From NCBI RefSeq assembly GCF_018128945.1, contig NZ_CP068393.1:3038001-3102000 (forward strand): 64,000 nt of DNA, written 5' to 3'. The first letter of the stretch is position 1; every line of letters starts with the position of its first letter. A model generated the notes under the pieces. That model searched no databases and was not told the DNA's origin. It saw nothing but the letters and a program-made list of their open reading frames with translations. Position numbers and translations under genes: made by a program. This DNA comes from Aristaeella hokkaidonensis. GTDB lineage: Bacteria; Bacillota; Clostridia; Christensenellales; Aristaeellaceae. Of this stretch, positions 1 to 9,362 are shown piece after piece.

Positions 1-1050
1 GAGCAGGGCCTTCAGCAGCAGGTGGCCTTCCTCCCCGGAACCGTTCAGGGTGATTTCCTTCTTTCCGCTGACCAGGTCTTCCGACATCTGCAGCCGTTCC
101 TTCAGGTCCTGCTTCCGCCAGGAGACGGGGGTCAGGCTGAATTTCCATTTCCGGACGGTTTCCGGATTCCGGGTATACCAGGGAGCCACAAACTCGGCCA
201 GGTGCCGGTCTCCGGCTGCGGCGATCACGCCGTAGCGGCGGAACAGGTCAAACTTCACGCGCTGGGCGCAGTTGAAGTGGGAGTTCATCCAGTTGTCGTC
301 CCCGCCTTCATCATAGCCACTTTCCGCGTATTTCTCCACGAAGCGGGCATAGAGGGGGAACAGGTCGCGTCCCTGCCAGGTGGCAGAGGTCAGCCAGGTG
401 AAGTGGTTGATACCGGTGACGGTGGTATACAGATCCTGGCGCTTCACGCCGTCGATTCCCTCTTCGGTTTTCAGCATGGAGCAGAGCAGCTTCTGGGTGC
501 CGAAAACCTCATGGCAGCAGCCAAAGGCCCGGATCTCCGGAAAGACCTCGTAGAGGGTGCGCACGCAAAGGGACATGGGGTTAGTATAGTTGATAACCCA
601 GGCTTCCGGAGCGTAATCCCGGATGGCTTCGCCGATGGTGACAAACATGGGGATGGTACGCATGGCGCGCATGAATCCGCCGGCGCCGACCGTGTCGCCC
701 ACCGGCTGCCAGATGCCGAGGCGCTCCGGCAGGTGGACGTCTGATTCCATTTCGTCAAAGGTGCCGGGCAGGATGGAGATGACCACAAAATCCGCCCCGG
801 TCAGCGCTTCCTGCAGGGAATTGCTGACCTTGTAGGCCCAGCGGGACGCCGTGTCCGGGTGGGCGCTGATTTTTTCACCGATGATCCGGTTCCGCTCCGC
901 GGCTTCCCGGTCAATATCATACAGGCGTACGGTACCGCAGATTTCGCTGTCCAGGGCAAGGTCCTTCATAAAGCCCCAGGCCCAGCCCCGGGAACCGCCG
1001 CCGATATAGGCTACCGTGAGTTCGCGAACATTCTTGGTTGTCTGATTCAT
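1..1050 (-). CDS. Glycoside hydrolase family 4 (LplD-like uronidase), 3' end cut by window
   Basis: GH4 enzymes cleave glycosides by an NAD+- and metal-dependent redox mechanism. The 350 visible codons start at ATG 1048-1050 and run off the left edge without a stop. Seen: an N-terminal nucleotide-binding motif VAYIGGGSRG, an NYTNPM motif, a CCHEVFG metal-site Cys-His motif (about residue 175) and GINHF with its conserved His. The CHEV tetrapeptide and the neighbouring LplB/LplC/LplA-like genes recall Bacillus lplABCD, where LplD is an alpha-galacturonidase, so a uronide substrate is the best guess. An alpha-galactosidase or alpha-glucosidase cannot be excluded. It lies last in the visible minus-strand cluster, behind a terminator-like hairpin. 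Confidence 0.88.
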   Translation of the reverse strand, partial: MNQTTKNVRELTVAYIGGGSRGWAWGFMKDLALDSEICGTVRLYDIDREAAERNRIIGEKISAHPDTASRWAYKVSNSLQEALTGADFVVISILPGTFDEMESDVHLPERLGIWQPVGDTVGAGGFMRAMRTIPMFVTIGEAIRDYAPEAWVINYTNPMSLCVRTLYEVFPEIRAFGCCHEVFGTQKLLCSMLKTEEGIDGVKRQDLYTTVTGINHFTWLTSATWQGRDLFPLYARFVEKYAESGYDEGGDDNWMNSHFNCAQRVKFDLFRRYGVIAAAGDRHLAEFVAPWYTRNPETVRKWKFSLTPVSWRKQDLKERLQMSEDLVSGKKEITLNGSGEEGHLLLKALL

Positions 1051-1076
1051 ATGCTGCCTCCTGAGAGTGATTGATG

Positions 1077-1121
1077 AAAACCGGAGGAAAGGCACTGATT
1101 ATTGTTCGCCTTTCCCTCCGG
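1077..1121 (-). terminator. Hairpin terminator between GH43 and GH4 genes
   Basis: An inverted repeat (CCGGAGG plus AAAGGC arms, about 14 nt loop) is followed on the minus strand by TTTTC. It would end or reduce transcription after the GH43 gene, before the GH4 gene. Confidence 0.5.
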
Positions 1122-1146
1122 ATATCCTTTCAACGGAATAAGAATT

Positions 1147-1989
1147 TTACAGGCTGACCGGGATAAACCGGGGACGCTCCAGCAGGTGGGTGTTCGGACT
1201 GTGAAGGGTCAGGTACACGCCGCCTTCCAGGTCCCGGAAGAGCATGCCGTGGCCGCCGTCTTCCAGAAAGAGGGGATCGATCTGGGAAAAGTGCCCGTCT
1301 ATTTCGCCGTTGTCCGAAACGGCCAGGCCCTGGGCATAGCCTTTTTCCGAGAATCCTGACCACAGGCAGAGCAGGGTTCCGTCCTTCCGGCGCCACAGGA
1401 AAGGTCCGTCCGTCACATAGCCGGTGATGCCGGAGGAGTGATGGACCGGCCGGGCCCAGGGAGCGTCAGAGCCGCGGAAGAGCAGGAAGGGCTTTTCCGC
1501 GGCAGCCTTCAGGTCCCCGGTCAGGCGCATGGCCAGGATTTCACCGTCTCCTGCCTGCACCCATTCGTGGCAGAACACGATATAGGGTACGCCGTCGGAG
1601 GAGACGTGGAAGGTGCCGTCGAGGCATTCCCAGTCTGCCGGGGTGACAGGGCCGTCGGACCAGGGTTCAAAGGGACCGAGTGGAGAGGCGGAACGCAGGA
1701 TGGCGGTTCCGCGCCTGCGCGCGTCGCTTTTGAAGCTGGCGAACATATAGAACATGCCCTGCCAGGGATGCACCTCGGGCGCCCAGTAATTCCGGTCGGC
1801 CCAGAAGGTGCCGTCATTATGGAAACAGACGGCCGGACCTTCCCAGGTGTGCAGGTCCCGGCCGGTATAGACGTCAAAGCCGTCCGCAGGTCCCCAGCAG
1901 GTAGCCCCGCGGGTGCCGTACAGGTAATACTGTCCTTCGTGGATCAGCACAAACGGATCCCGGACGTTGATTTCCTCGGTGTGAATCAT
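1147..1989 (-). CDS. Glycoside hydrolase family 43-type five-bladed propeller enzyme
   Basis: A 280-aa single-domain protein without signal peptide, so probably cytoplasmic. Features typical of GH43/62 arabinosidase/xylosidase folds are the early RDPFVL motif with its catalytic-base Asp (about residue 11), repeated W-x-PE and F-x-W propeller strands (WAPEVHPW), and an acidic CHEW motif near residue 145 that could carry the general acid. Family members remove arabinose, xylose or galactose residues from side chains. The start ATG at 1989 follows the regulator gene by 24 bp, so the two are probably cotranscribed. The substrate is inferred only from context (pectin- or hemicellulose-derived oligosaccharides taken up by the adjacent transporter). 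Confidence 0.82.
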   Translation of the reverse strand: MIHTEEINVRDPFVLIHEGQYYLYGTRGATCWGPADGFDVYTGRDLHTWEGPAVCFHNDGTFWADRNYWAPEVHPWQGMFYMFASFKSDARRRGTAILRSASPLGPFEPWSDGPVTPADWECLDGTFHVSSDGVPYIVFCHEWVQAGDGEILAMRLTGDLKAAAEKPFLLFRGSDAPWARPVHHSSGITGYVTDGPFLWRRKDGTLLCLWSGFSEKGYAQGLAVSDNGEIDGHFSQIDPLFLEDGGHGMLFRDLEGGVYLTLHSPNTHLLERPRFIPVSL

Positions 1990-2013
1990 GGAAAACTCCT
2001 TGATGGATGATAA

Positions 2014-4260
2014 TCAGTTTTTTCCGCCTTCTGGCGTTTCCTTTTTCAGGTTCCGGCTGCGGCGGTACTGGGCGGGCGTTTCGCCGGTGACCTGCTTGAA
2101 GCGGCGGATGAAGGAGCCGGAATCATAATAGCCTGCCCGGGCACTGATATCCCGGATGGTCAGGTCGGTTATTTCCAGCAGCTCCTTCGCGTGCTCCACC
2201 CGCAGGAGCGTCAGGTATTCCAGGGGGGACATGCCGGTCTTTTCCTTAAAGGAAAGACTGAAGCGGGTGGTGGAAAGCTCCAGGGAGTCTGCCAGGGCGG
2301 TGATGGACATTTCCGGATCGCTGAAGTGTTCCTCCATATAGTGGACCACCTGGCTGATCTCGTCCTCCTCCTCAGGCGCGATTTCGCAGGAATCCGGCTC
2401 CTCCAGGAGCAGGCGGTCGCAAAGCCGGCGCAGCAGCTCGTCCAGGTCGTCGATGGACTGGCAGGAAGTCAGCGTGAAGATATTGTAGATTTCCTGCACA
2501 GAGCCTTCCCCGGAAAGGGCGGCGGTATGGGTGTGGACCAGGGAACGGATCACTTCACTGTAGATCATCCGGAAAGCGAAGGGCGACATGTTGGTGTTCT
2601 TCAGGAAATGCAGCAGGTCGCTGATCCGGACATCCAGCACATCCCGGCTTCCCAGGGTCAGCGCCTGGCTGATGGAGTTGGTGATCTTCCGGGCCTGGGG
2701 AAGGATCTCCTCCAGGTTGGAGGAAATATCGCCGTAGCAGAGCACTTTCTGGCTGCCCATGACAAACCGGTTTTCATAGGCGGCAGCTGCTTCCAGGTAG
2801 GCGGAAGGAGCTTCCGTGAAATCGGAATGCAGGGCGGAGATGGAGGTGATACACCGCTCCCCGCCGGCGGCGCCTTCGCTGCGGAGCGTTTCTGCCAGGT
2901 CCGGCAGGGTCTCCGGATCATCGGAGAAGACCAGGTAAAGATTGGCTTTCAGGGCGACCAGTTCCACCCCCGCGCCGGAACAGCCGGGGAAACAGTCAAA
3001 GGGCGGGGCGCCCAGGTCGAAGGGATGGTCGTTTCCCCCGGAACCGCTGCACAGGATCACCGCGTAGGCCGGGCGGTCGATCTCCAGGCCCACGGCCTTT
3101 CCGGCCACCACTGCTTCTTCCCGGGTGGGGAAGCGGTCCTTGACAAATTTGAAAACAAAATCGTGCCGCTGGACGGGCAGGGCCCGGTCCAGGCGGGAGG
3201 TCAGCTCCTGGTTGCGGGAGGTGAGCCGGCTGATGCCGGTTGAAATCTGCTGGAGTTCATCCCGGGGCGTTTCGTCCGTTTCCCGTGAGAGCATGCCGGT
3301 GATCGCCCGGATGGGCTGGGCATGACGCCGCGCCATCCACAGGGCAAGCAGCAGGCTCAGGAAAACAAAGACCGGCAGGATGGCCAGGATGCTGAAAAGC
3401 TGCTGCATGATGGAGGAATTGATATCGGCGTTGCGGAGAACCGCCGTATAGGACAGCCCCCAGTTCCGGCCGGAGAAAGTAACCTGGGTCCAGTCCTGGT
3501 TATTCCACCGGAAGAGGCTGGAGGCGGTTTCCTGGGCAACCTTCACCTGATCCCGGGGAAGGGACAGCTCCTCAGAGGAGGAGAGGAGTTCATCGCCCTG
3601 GTGGATATAGGTGTTGATATGGTCGTTGATGGCATCGGCAAAGAGCGACTGGTAAACGCTGTCTTTGATCAGGAACAGCAGGACGCCTTTTCCGGAGCCG
3701 GGGGCGGAACCCAGCGGCACCAGGAAGGTAACCACCCGGGAACTGTCCACCAGGGTGGAGGATACCTGCTGGGCCGGCAGAATGGTCAGCCGGTCGGTGT
3801 TTGCAATCCGGGAAACCAGGCTTTCCATCGGGATAAATTCATAGCGCATCATCCGCGCAAAAAGGGAAAGGCTCATGGAAGAAGAGGAAGAATAAACCCG
3901 GTCATCCCCGAAGAAGTAAAGGTATACCTGGTCGCAGAAGGTGCTGCTGGTGGTGGTATAGGGCACCATCTTCAGCTGCAGGTCATAGGCTTTCCAGGGC
4001 TCTTCCTCATAACGGAAAAACTCGATATCAGGACTGAGACCGATTTCCTCGGCAGTATTCAGCATGGCGGAGATATAGCTTTCGTGCTGGGCGGCAATCC
4101 GGGACAGCCGGTTGATCTGGTTGTCAATGATTTCCTCCCGGGTTTTGCTGCTGAGCCGGATATAGAGATAGCCGGTGATGCTCAGGAACAGCAGCAGCAC
4201 AACAGCGATATACGACAGCGCATACCGGATAAAGACGGAGGTGCGGCTCTTTCTGATCAC
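2014..4260 (-). CDS. Membrane-anchored AraC-family transcriptional regulator
   Basis: About 748 aa. An N-terminal transmembrane segment (near residues 12-38) is followed by an extracellular sensor region of about 250 residues. A second transmembrane segment lies near residues 290-315 (rich in L, F and V, ending LWMARR), then a cytoplasmic linker and a C-terminal pair of AraC helix-turn-helix motifs (last 100 residues, ending in GYYDSGSFIRRFK...). This is the one-component receptor type common in Firmicutes beside CUT1 sugar transporters. A GTG start at 4260 is preferred because AAGGAG lies about 11 nt upstream, just before the stop of the preceding gene. An ATG at 4287 overlapping that gene is the alternative. 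It presumably senses an extracellular sugar or the loaded binding protein. Confidence 0.88.
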   Translation of the reverse strand: MIRKSRTSVFIRYALSYIAVVLLLFLSITGYLYIRLSSKTREEIIDNQINRLSRIAAQHESYISAMLNTAEEIGLSPDIEFFRYEEEPWKAYDLQLKMVPYTTTSSTFCDQVYLYFFGDDRVYSSSSSMSLSLFARMMRYEFIPMESLVSRIANTDRLTILPAQQVSSTLVDSSRVVTFLVPLGSAPGSGKGVLLFLIKDSVYQSLFADAINDHINTYIHQGDELLSSSEELSLPRDQVKVAQETASSLFRWNNQDWTQVTFSGRNWGLSYTAVLRNADINSSIMQQLFSILAILPVFVFLSLLLALWMARRHAQPIRAITGMLSRETDETPRDELQQISTGISRLTSRNQELTSRLDRALPVQRHDFVFKFVKDRFPTREEAVVAGKAVGLEIDRPAYAVILCSGSGGNDHPFDLGAPPFDCFPGCSGAGVELVALKANLYLVFSDDPETLPDLAETLRSEGAAGGERCITSISALHSDFTEAPSAYLEAAAAYENRFVMGSQKVLCYGDISSNLEEILPQARKITNSISQALTLGSRDVLDVRISDLLHFLKNTNMSPFAFRMIYSEVIRSLVHTHTAALSGEGSVQEIYNIFTLTSCQSIDDLDELLRRLCDRLLLEEPDSCEIAPEEEDEISQVVHYMEEHFSDPEMSITALADSLELSTTRFSLSFKEKTGMSPLEYLTLLRVEHAKELLEITDLTIRDISARAGYYDSGSFIRRFKQVTGETPAQYRRSRNLKKETPEGGKN

Positions 4261-4264
4261 GGTT

Positions 4265-5812
4265 TTACTTCTCCTTCCAGCGGTCATAGATCTGCTGGTA
4301 TACCTGGCGGTAGTCAGCGCTTCCGCCTGCCTTCAGGCTCTCACGGAATGCCGCGCGGCCTTCTTCCGTGACTCCCTGCGTGACCATGGACACGATTTCC
4401 GCATCCACCAGGGATTTCAGCTTCGCCTTCAGGCGGGTGGTTTCGGCGGACTGGTCGGTGGTCTTGGGTGCCACGGTGGTCAGCAGCTTGGCGGAGATGG
4501 GCTCCAGCACGCCGGAGCGCTCATACAGGTCGCAGTAGGCTGTTTTTTCCAGCCGGTGGGCGGCAGGCACATAAACGGAAGCATAATAGTCCGCGGGCGC
4601 GAAAAACTGGCCGCAGATGACCGGAACAGCCTGGTACAGTTCATTGTCCGGGGGCACATAGCTGACCTCATAGCGGCCGTCTTCCCGCCGGATGAGCGTG
4701 TCCCCGACGGGGCCGTTCTGGGAAACCAGCATGTTTTCCGTTTCAAACTGGGCGTCCAGCCAGCGCAGGCTGGCTTCAATGTTCCGGTTGTCTTTGGTGA
4801 GGGCGGCACCGAATTCAATGATGTCCATGTTCCGGGGCAGGCAGGCGGCCTTTCCTTCGGCATGAACCGGGAGCATGATCTCATAGTTTCCGGCGACGCC
4901 GGGATTCAGAGCGGTGTTCTGCAGCCGCCAGTAGCTGAACATGCCGGTGTTGCCCTCGTTGACTTTGGCAGCCCAGATACTGCCTCCCTGGCTGATGAAA
5001 TCAATGTCCAGGAGCTTTTCCTGATACAGCTGGTGGAGCCAGGACAGCGTGTCAAAAAAGGCGTCCTCTTCCGGGGCAAAATGCACCCGGCCGGCCTTGT
5101 CCGCGTAAACGTAGTCCTCGTTCAGGGGCAGGCCGAAGAAGGAAAACAGGTTGTATATGCCGGTGGTGTTGTCATCCAGGGTAAACTCCAGGGGAATCTC
5201 GTCCTGGATGCCATTGCCGTTGGGATCATCCTCCCGGAAGTGCCGGAGCACCTCCGTCAGCTGCTCCACCGTTTCGGGAACGGGCAGCTTCAGCCGGTCC
5301 AGCCAGGTTTTGTTGATGAAGAAATGCCCGTTGGTGTTGACGTCCTGGGAGATCAGGAAGCCCAGCTGGTAGATGTGTCCGTCCGAAGCGGTGAGCTGTT
5401 CCCGGAGGCCGGCCTGGTCCATGCGGGCTGCATAGTTGGGCAGGAAGCCTTTTTCAATATATTCATCCAGCGGCACCAGGAGATGCCGTTTCACACCGTA
5501 TTCTTCCACGTCCAGGGAACCCCGGAGAATCATATCCGGCATTTTGCCCTGGGCAAAAGCCAGGCCTACGGAGCTGCTCCATTCGGAATCCTTGACCTCG
5601 TTGAAATCCACATGGACGCCGGTCTGCTGTTCAATTTGCCGGAAATACCACATGCTGCTGAAATCCACGGCGATGTTTTCAATTTCGTACTGAAGGGCAG
5701 ACAGGGATATGGCGGGGGCGGAGGAACCCTCGTCCCGCGGAGGCGCGGAGCAGCCTGTTATCAGGAGCAATGCCGCGGCCAGCAGGCAGATGATTTTAAC
5801 GGTACGCTTCAT
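4265..5812 (-). CDS. Extracellular solute-binding lipoprotein (LplA-like, CUT1 ABC transporter)
   Basis: A 515-aa family-1 sugar-binding protein. ATG at 5812 is chosen over upstream codons because AGGGAG lies just ahead and the protein then begins with a lipoprotein signal: KR, a hydrophobic core and the lipobox LITGC. It is a clear paralogue of the next protein upstream (shared VEEYGV, NIEASL/DAQ, and PADYYASVY/PGDYYTSIY blocks). The two probably arose by duplication and deliver related oligosaccharides to the LplB/LplC permeases. The acylated form stays on the membrane, while the paralogue lacks a lipobox. Confidence 0.88.
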   Translation of the reverse strand: MKRTVKIICLLAAALLLITGCSAPPRDEGSSAPAISLSALQYEIENIAVDFSSMWYFRQIEQQTGVHVDFNEVKDSEWSSSVGLAFAQGKMPDMILRGSLDVEEYGVKRHLLVPLDEYIEKGFLPNYAARMDQAGLREQLTASDGHIYQLGFLISQDVNTNGHFFINKTWLDRLKLPVPETVEQLTEVLRHFREDDPNGNGIQDEIPLEFTLDDNTTGIYNLFSFFGLPLNEDYVYADKAGRVHFAPEEDAFFDTLSWLHQLYQEKLLDIDFISQGGSIWAAKVNEGNTGMFSYWRLQNTALNPGVAGNYEIMLPVHAEGKAACLPRNMDIIEFGAALTKDNRNIEASLRWLDAQFETENMLVSQNGPVGDTLIRREDGRYEVSYVPPDNELYQAVPVICGQFFAPADYYASVYVPAAHRLEKTAYCDLYERSGVLEPISAKLLTTVAPKTTDQSAETTRLKAKLKSLVDAEIVSMVTQGVTEEGRAAFRESLKAGGSADYRQVYQQIYDRWKEK

Positions 5813-5832
5813 AGGTACTCCCTCTATACGGC

Positions 5833-5874
5833 AAAAGGGCATCGCCCCCGGAAACAAATCCTGCGGCGATGCCC
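5833..5874 (-). terminator. Intra-cluster hairpin between the two binding-protein genes
   Basis: Ten-base arms GGGCATCGCC and GGCGATGCCC enclose an 18-nt loop and are followed on the minus strand by TTTTGCC. It could partly terminate messages after the upstream binding-protein gene, giving that protein a higher level than the downstream lipoprotein and regulator. Confidence 0.55.
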
Positions 5875-5928
5875 GGCGGCTTTTCGGTGCTTCTATTCTA
5901 GCATCACCAGCCGCGGTGTTCAAGATTC

Positions 5929-7434
5929 TTACTTGGCCAGGTAGGCGTCATAGGCGTTCTGGTACAGTTCGATGTAGCGCTCGGAACCGATCGCCTTGGC
6001 CTGCTCCTGGAAATTGTTCCAGCTTTCATCCGTGACGCCGTTGCGCACGAAGTTGGCGAAGGATTCTTCCACCAGCTTCTGCAGCTCGGTGTAGATGTCA
6101 GCAGCCTCAGTAGCGTCTTCGTTGCTCAGCTTGCTCAGGTCGCGCAGGTACTGGAAGCTCCTGGGCTCGAGCACGCCGGATTCAGCGTACCACTTGCTGT
6201 CTTCATAGCGTTCCACGCGGTGAGGTGCCATCTGGTAAATGGAGGTGTAGTAGTCGCCGGGGGCGAAGAACTGGCCCATGGTAACCGGAACGAACTGATA
6301 CAGGCCGTTGTCCGCGGGGATATCGATGACTTCATACTTGCCTTCGTCGTTGAGCACGATCTGCTCGCCGACCTTGCCGTTCAGGGAAACCATCATGGTT
6401 TCGGTTTCCAGCTGGGCGTCGATCCACTTCAGGGCAGCTACGGGATCCTTGCAGTTCTTGGTCAGGTAGGCGCCGGCTTCCGGCACTTCCAGGATCTGGG
6501 ACACACAGGCCTTGAATCCGTCGGCGGCGGGAGGCAGGATGGACTTGAAATTCTCCACGTTCTCAGCCTTGATGGCGGTGTTGATCAGGCGCAGGTAGCA
6601 GAAGTAGCCGACTTCGCCGTCGTTGACCTTGTTGGCCCAGAGGTTGGAGTCCTGGGTCAGGGATTCCGGATCCATCAGTTCCTCTTCATACAGCTGATGC
6701 AGCCATTCCACGCAGGCACGCCAGCCGTCCTGGGCGCAGGTGAACTGGACCTTGTTGTCAGCGTCGATGAAGTAGTAGTAGGTGTTTTCCGGTACGCCGA
6801 AGGAGGCGAACTGGTTCCAGATGGTTTCCGGTCCGAACTGGGTGTAGGACGCGGAGAAGGGCCACTTGATTCCGTCAGCCTTCATGGCGCGGAGCAGCTC
6901 GGTGGTTTCGGCAATGGTGGTGGGAGCGGTCTTGCCCAGCTTCTCCAGTTCCTTCTGGTTCACATACCAGGTGCCGGTATGGTTCACGTTCTGGGCCATC
7001 AGGAAGCCGATGTAGTAGGTTTTGCCGTCGCTGGCGGGGATGGAGTCGCCGGCGTTGTTGATGTTCAGGCGGCTGACGTAGTTGGGCATGATCTCCTCGG
7101 TCAGGTATTCATCGAGGGGAAGCAGCAGGCCCTGGGAGACGCCGTATTCTTCCACATCCACCGCGTGGCGGATGATCATGTCGGGCATCTGATCCGGCAC
7201 GGCGAACATCAGGTTGACGTTGGTTGCCCAGTCAGCGTCCTTCACCATCTGGAAGGTGACGTGGGTGTTGGTTTTCTTTTCCAGTTCGTCGAAGAACCAG
7301 AGGCCGTTGAAATCGGTGTTCTGGTTTTCCAGCGCGTACTGGAAGGCGGTGAGCTCTACCTTCTCTTCAGCGAAGGCGGCGCTCAGGCTGAGCAGCATAC
7401 AGCATGCCAACAGCAGGGAAACGAGTTTCTTCAT
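5929..7434 (-). CDS. Extracellular solute-binding protein (CUT1 ABC transporter)
   Basis: 501 aa with a signal peptide (MKKLVSLLLACCMLLSLSAAFA) that ends in a signal-peptidase-I-like AxA site. Cysteines lie in the core but no typical lipobox is seen. The rest is a family-1 extracellular binding protein fold similar to LplA/YtcQ proteins. The start is fixed by AGGAGGAAA eight bases ahead of ATG 7434. It sits between the cupin-AraC regulator and its lipoprotein paralogue. Expected role: capture of an oligosaccharide for the permease pair at 8408-10316. Confidence 0.87.
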   Translation of the reverse strand: MKKLVSLLLACCMLLSLSAAFAEEKVELTAFQYALENQNTDFNGLWFFDELEKKTNTHVTFQMVKDADWATNVNLMFAVPDQMPDMIIRHAVDVEEYGVSQGLLLPLDEYLTEEIMPNYVSRLNINNAGDSIPASDGKTYYIGFLMAQNVNHTGTWYVNQKELEKLGKTAPTTIAETTELLRAMKADGIKWPFSASYTQFGPETIWNQFASFGVPENTYYYFIDADNKVQFTCAQDGWRACVEWLHQLYEEELMDPESLTQDSNLWANKVNDGEVGYFCYLRLINTAIKAENVENFKSILPPAADGFKACVSQILEVPEAGAYLTKNCKDPVAALKWIDAQLETETMMVSLNGKVGEQIVLNDEGKYEVIDIPADNGLYQFVPVTMGQFFAPGDYYTSIYQMAPHRVERYEDSKWYAESGVLEPRSFQYLRDLSKLSNEDATEAADIYTELQKLVEESFANFVRNGVTDESWNNFQEQAKAIGSERYIELYQNAYDAYLAK

Positions 7435-7485
7435 GGGTCTTTCCTCCTTTTTTATTTCAGGGCACTGTGCCCTTGATTACCAATC

Positions 7486-8391
7486 TCACGGGATTCCGTA
7501 AATCGTCCTGTACTGGGAGGGCGTGCAGCCTTTCTTTTCCCGGAATACCCGGTTGAAGGTGGCCACGCTGCCGAAGCCGCTCTCCAGCGCAACGTCCCGC
7601 ATGGAACGGTTGGTCCGGATGAGCAGGTCCATGGCTACCTGTACCCGCTTCTGGCACAGGTACTCTTTAAAGGAATATCCCGTTTGCTTTTTGAAGGAAC
7701 GGGAGAAATAGTAGCGGCTGAAGCCGGCAAACTGCGCTACTTCCTCCAGGGTAAGATCCTCCCGATAATGGTTGTTGACATAGGTCATGACTGCGTTGAC
7801 AACCTCGGCGTCCATGTTTCCCGTGCTGTCCCCGGTATGCGGTTTGACGCCGCCCAGGTACCGCTGGCCCAGCGTGGCGTAGATGCGGAGAATGCAGCTG
7901 TAGCACAGGGTGTTCCAAAGCATTTCCCGCTTCTCGTAGGCGTCGTTGGCCCGGAGCAGCAGTTCCCGGATGCGCACATGGGCATCCGATCCATCCCGGA
8001 GATGGAAAGGTTTGTTGAAATACGAAGCCATGTACTTGATATCCCGCATGGACATGATGGCGTCAGGCTCAAACAGGAAAAGATACCGGCTGCTGCCTTC
8101 ACCCATGGACAGGGAATGCAGGGTGTCCGGGGGGACGATCAGGATTTCCCCCTTGCGGACCTGGTAGAGTTTGTCCTCAACGGTATAGGTCACCGTGCCC
8201 TCCAGCGTCAGGAGGATTTCCACCGCGGAGTGGTTATGGGCTTCGTAGCGCCAGGGAATATCCGAATACCAGATCCGGATGGATGAGTCCGCCTGGTAGG
8301 TCACGTATTCCCGCCGGCCCTGCAGAACCCGGAAGCCGTCCTCATAGCGCGCGGCCCGGGCGGAATCGTTCGTGCTCCTGATCTGTGACAC
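7486..8391 (-). CDS. AraC-family regulator with N-terminal cupin domain
   Basis: 301 aa. The N-terminal half has a cupin-type ligand pocket (HNHSAVEILLTLEG, then a KGEILIVPPDTLHSL strand pattern). The C-terminal 100 residues hold two helix-turn-helix motifs of the AraC/XylS type (GFSRYYFSRSFKK and GFGSVATFNRVFREKKG). The start is GTG at 8391, preceded by a G-rich Shine-Dalgarno (AAGGGGG). Only 16 bp separate it from the permease gene upstream, so it is in the transporter operon and probably controls it in response to a sugar. Confidence 0.9.
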   Translation of the reverse strand: MSQIRSTNDSARAARYEDGFRVLQGRREYVTYQADSSIRIWYSDIPWRYEAHNHSAVEILLTLEGTVTYTVEDKLYQVRKGEILIVPPDTLHSLSMGEGSSRYLFLFEPDAIMSMRDIKYMASYFNKPFHLRDGSDAHVRIRELLLRANDAYEKREMLWNTLCYSCILRIYATLGQRYLGGVKPHTGDSTGNMDAEVVNAVMTYVNNHYREDLTLEEVAQFAGFSRYYFSRSFKKQTGYSFKEYLCQKRVQVAMDLLIRTNRSMRDVALESGFGSVATFNRVFREKKGCTPSQYRTIYGIP

Positions 8392-8407
8392 CGGTTTACC
8401 CCCCCCT

Positions 8408-9346
8408 TTATCCCTTCAAAGACCCGATCATGACGCCTTTGACAAAGTATTTCTGCATGAAGACATACAGCACAACCGCGGGCACAGTGGCCACCACGAT
8501 GCAGCAGTATTTGGCCACCTCGGCCTTGCGCAGCGCCGCCTGCAGGCCGCCCAGGTTATCCGCGTAAGCCGCGAAGAAGGTATCGGAGGAGCCTGTGGAG
8601 GTGAGGGAGGCCAGGATTTCCCGCAGCACCAGCTGCAGGGGATACAGGCTGCGGTCCCGCAGCATGACCAGGCCGGTGAAATAATCGTTCCAGCGGGCAA
8701 CGCCGTAGTAGACCGAAAGCACCGCGATGATGGTGCCGGACAGCGGCAGCACGCACTTGAAGAAATAGGTAAAGTGATCCGCCCCGTCGATGACGGCGGC
8801 TTCATACAGGTCGTTTGGAATGCTGGTCTGGATATAGGTCCTTGCAACCATCAGGTTCCAGACGGAAACCAGGTTCATCAGGATCATGACCGTCCTGGTG
8901 TTGTACAGCCCGAGATCCCGGATGTTCAGGAAGATAGGGATCAGGCCGCCGGAAAAGAACATGGTAAACGTGATGGCCAGGTTGACAAACTTTTTGCCCG
9001 CAAACCCGCGGGAGAGCGCGTAGGCGGCAGCCAGGGAAACGATTACGCTCAGGGCGGAACCGACCACCGTGTAGAAGACGGAGTTCACATAGCTGTTCAG
9101 CAGTTCGCTGTTCTGGAACACCGCGTCATATCCCATCAGAGAAAAATCGACCGGCCAGATCAGGACCTTTGCCTGCAGGACCGCGTCCGGGTCTGAGACG
9201 GAAGCGATGAGGATCAGCCACAGTGGATACAGGACGAGGAACAGGACCAGGACCCAGAACAGGGTGTTGATTGCGTTAAAGATCCGGTCCTTCCGGGTTT
9301 CGCGGATCCGGTTTTGCTTTTTTGCTTTCACGGCCGTAACAGTCAT
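8408..9346 (-). CDS. Sugar ABC transporter permease (LplC/MalG-like)
   Basis: 312 aa with about six membrane helices. The cytoplasmic EAA loop YEAAVIDGADHF, which docks with the ATPase, lies near residue 190. The protein matches the CUT1 inner-membrane subunit class represented by LplC and YtcP. It lies 16 bp after its partner permease and shares the operon with two binding proteins. No ATPase gene is next to it, so it must use a shared MsmX/UgpC-type ATPase encoded elsewhere. Confidence 0.92.
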   Translation of the reverse strand: MTVTAVKAKKQNRIRETRKDRIFNAINTLFWVLVLFLVLYPLWLILIASVSDPDAVLQAKVLIWPVDFSLMGYDAVFQNSELLNSYVNSVFYTVVGSALSVIVSLAAAYALSRGFAGKKFVNLAITFTMFFSGGLIPIFLNIRDLGLYNTRTVMILMNLVSVWNLMVARTYIQTSIPNDLYEAAVIDGADHFTYFFKCVLPLSGTIIAVLSVYYGVARWNDYFTGLVMLRDRSLYPLQLVLREILASLTSTGSSDTFFAAYADNLGGLQAALRKAEVAKYCCIVVATVPAVVLYVFMQKYFVKGVMIGSLKG

Positions 9347-9362
9347 CCTTCTTCCTCCTTTC

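Noticed and set aside
22..744. 240-residue plus-strand frame at the left edge
   Set aside because: The opposite strand encodes a clear GH4 enzyme with cofactor and metal motifs; the plus frame has none.
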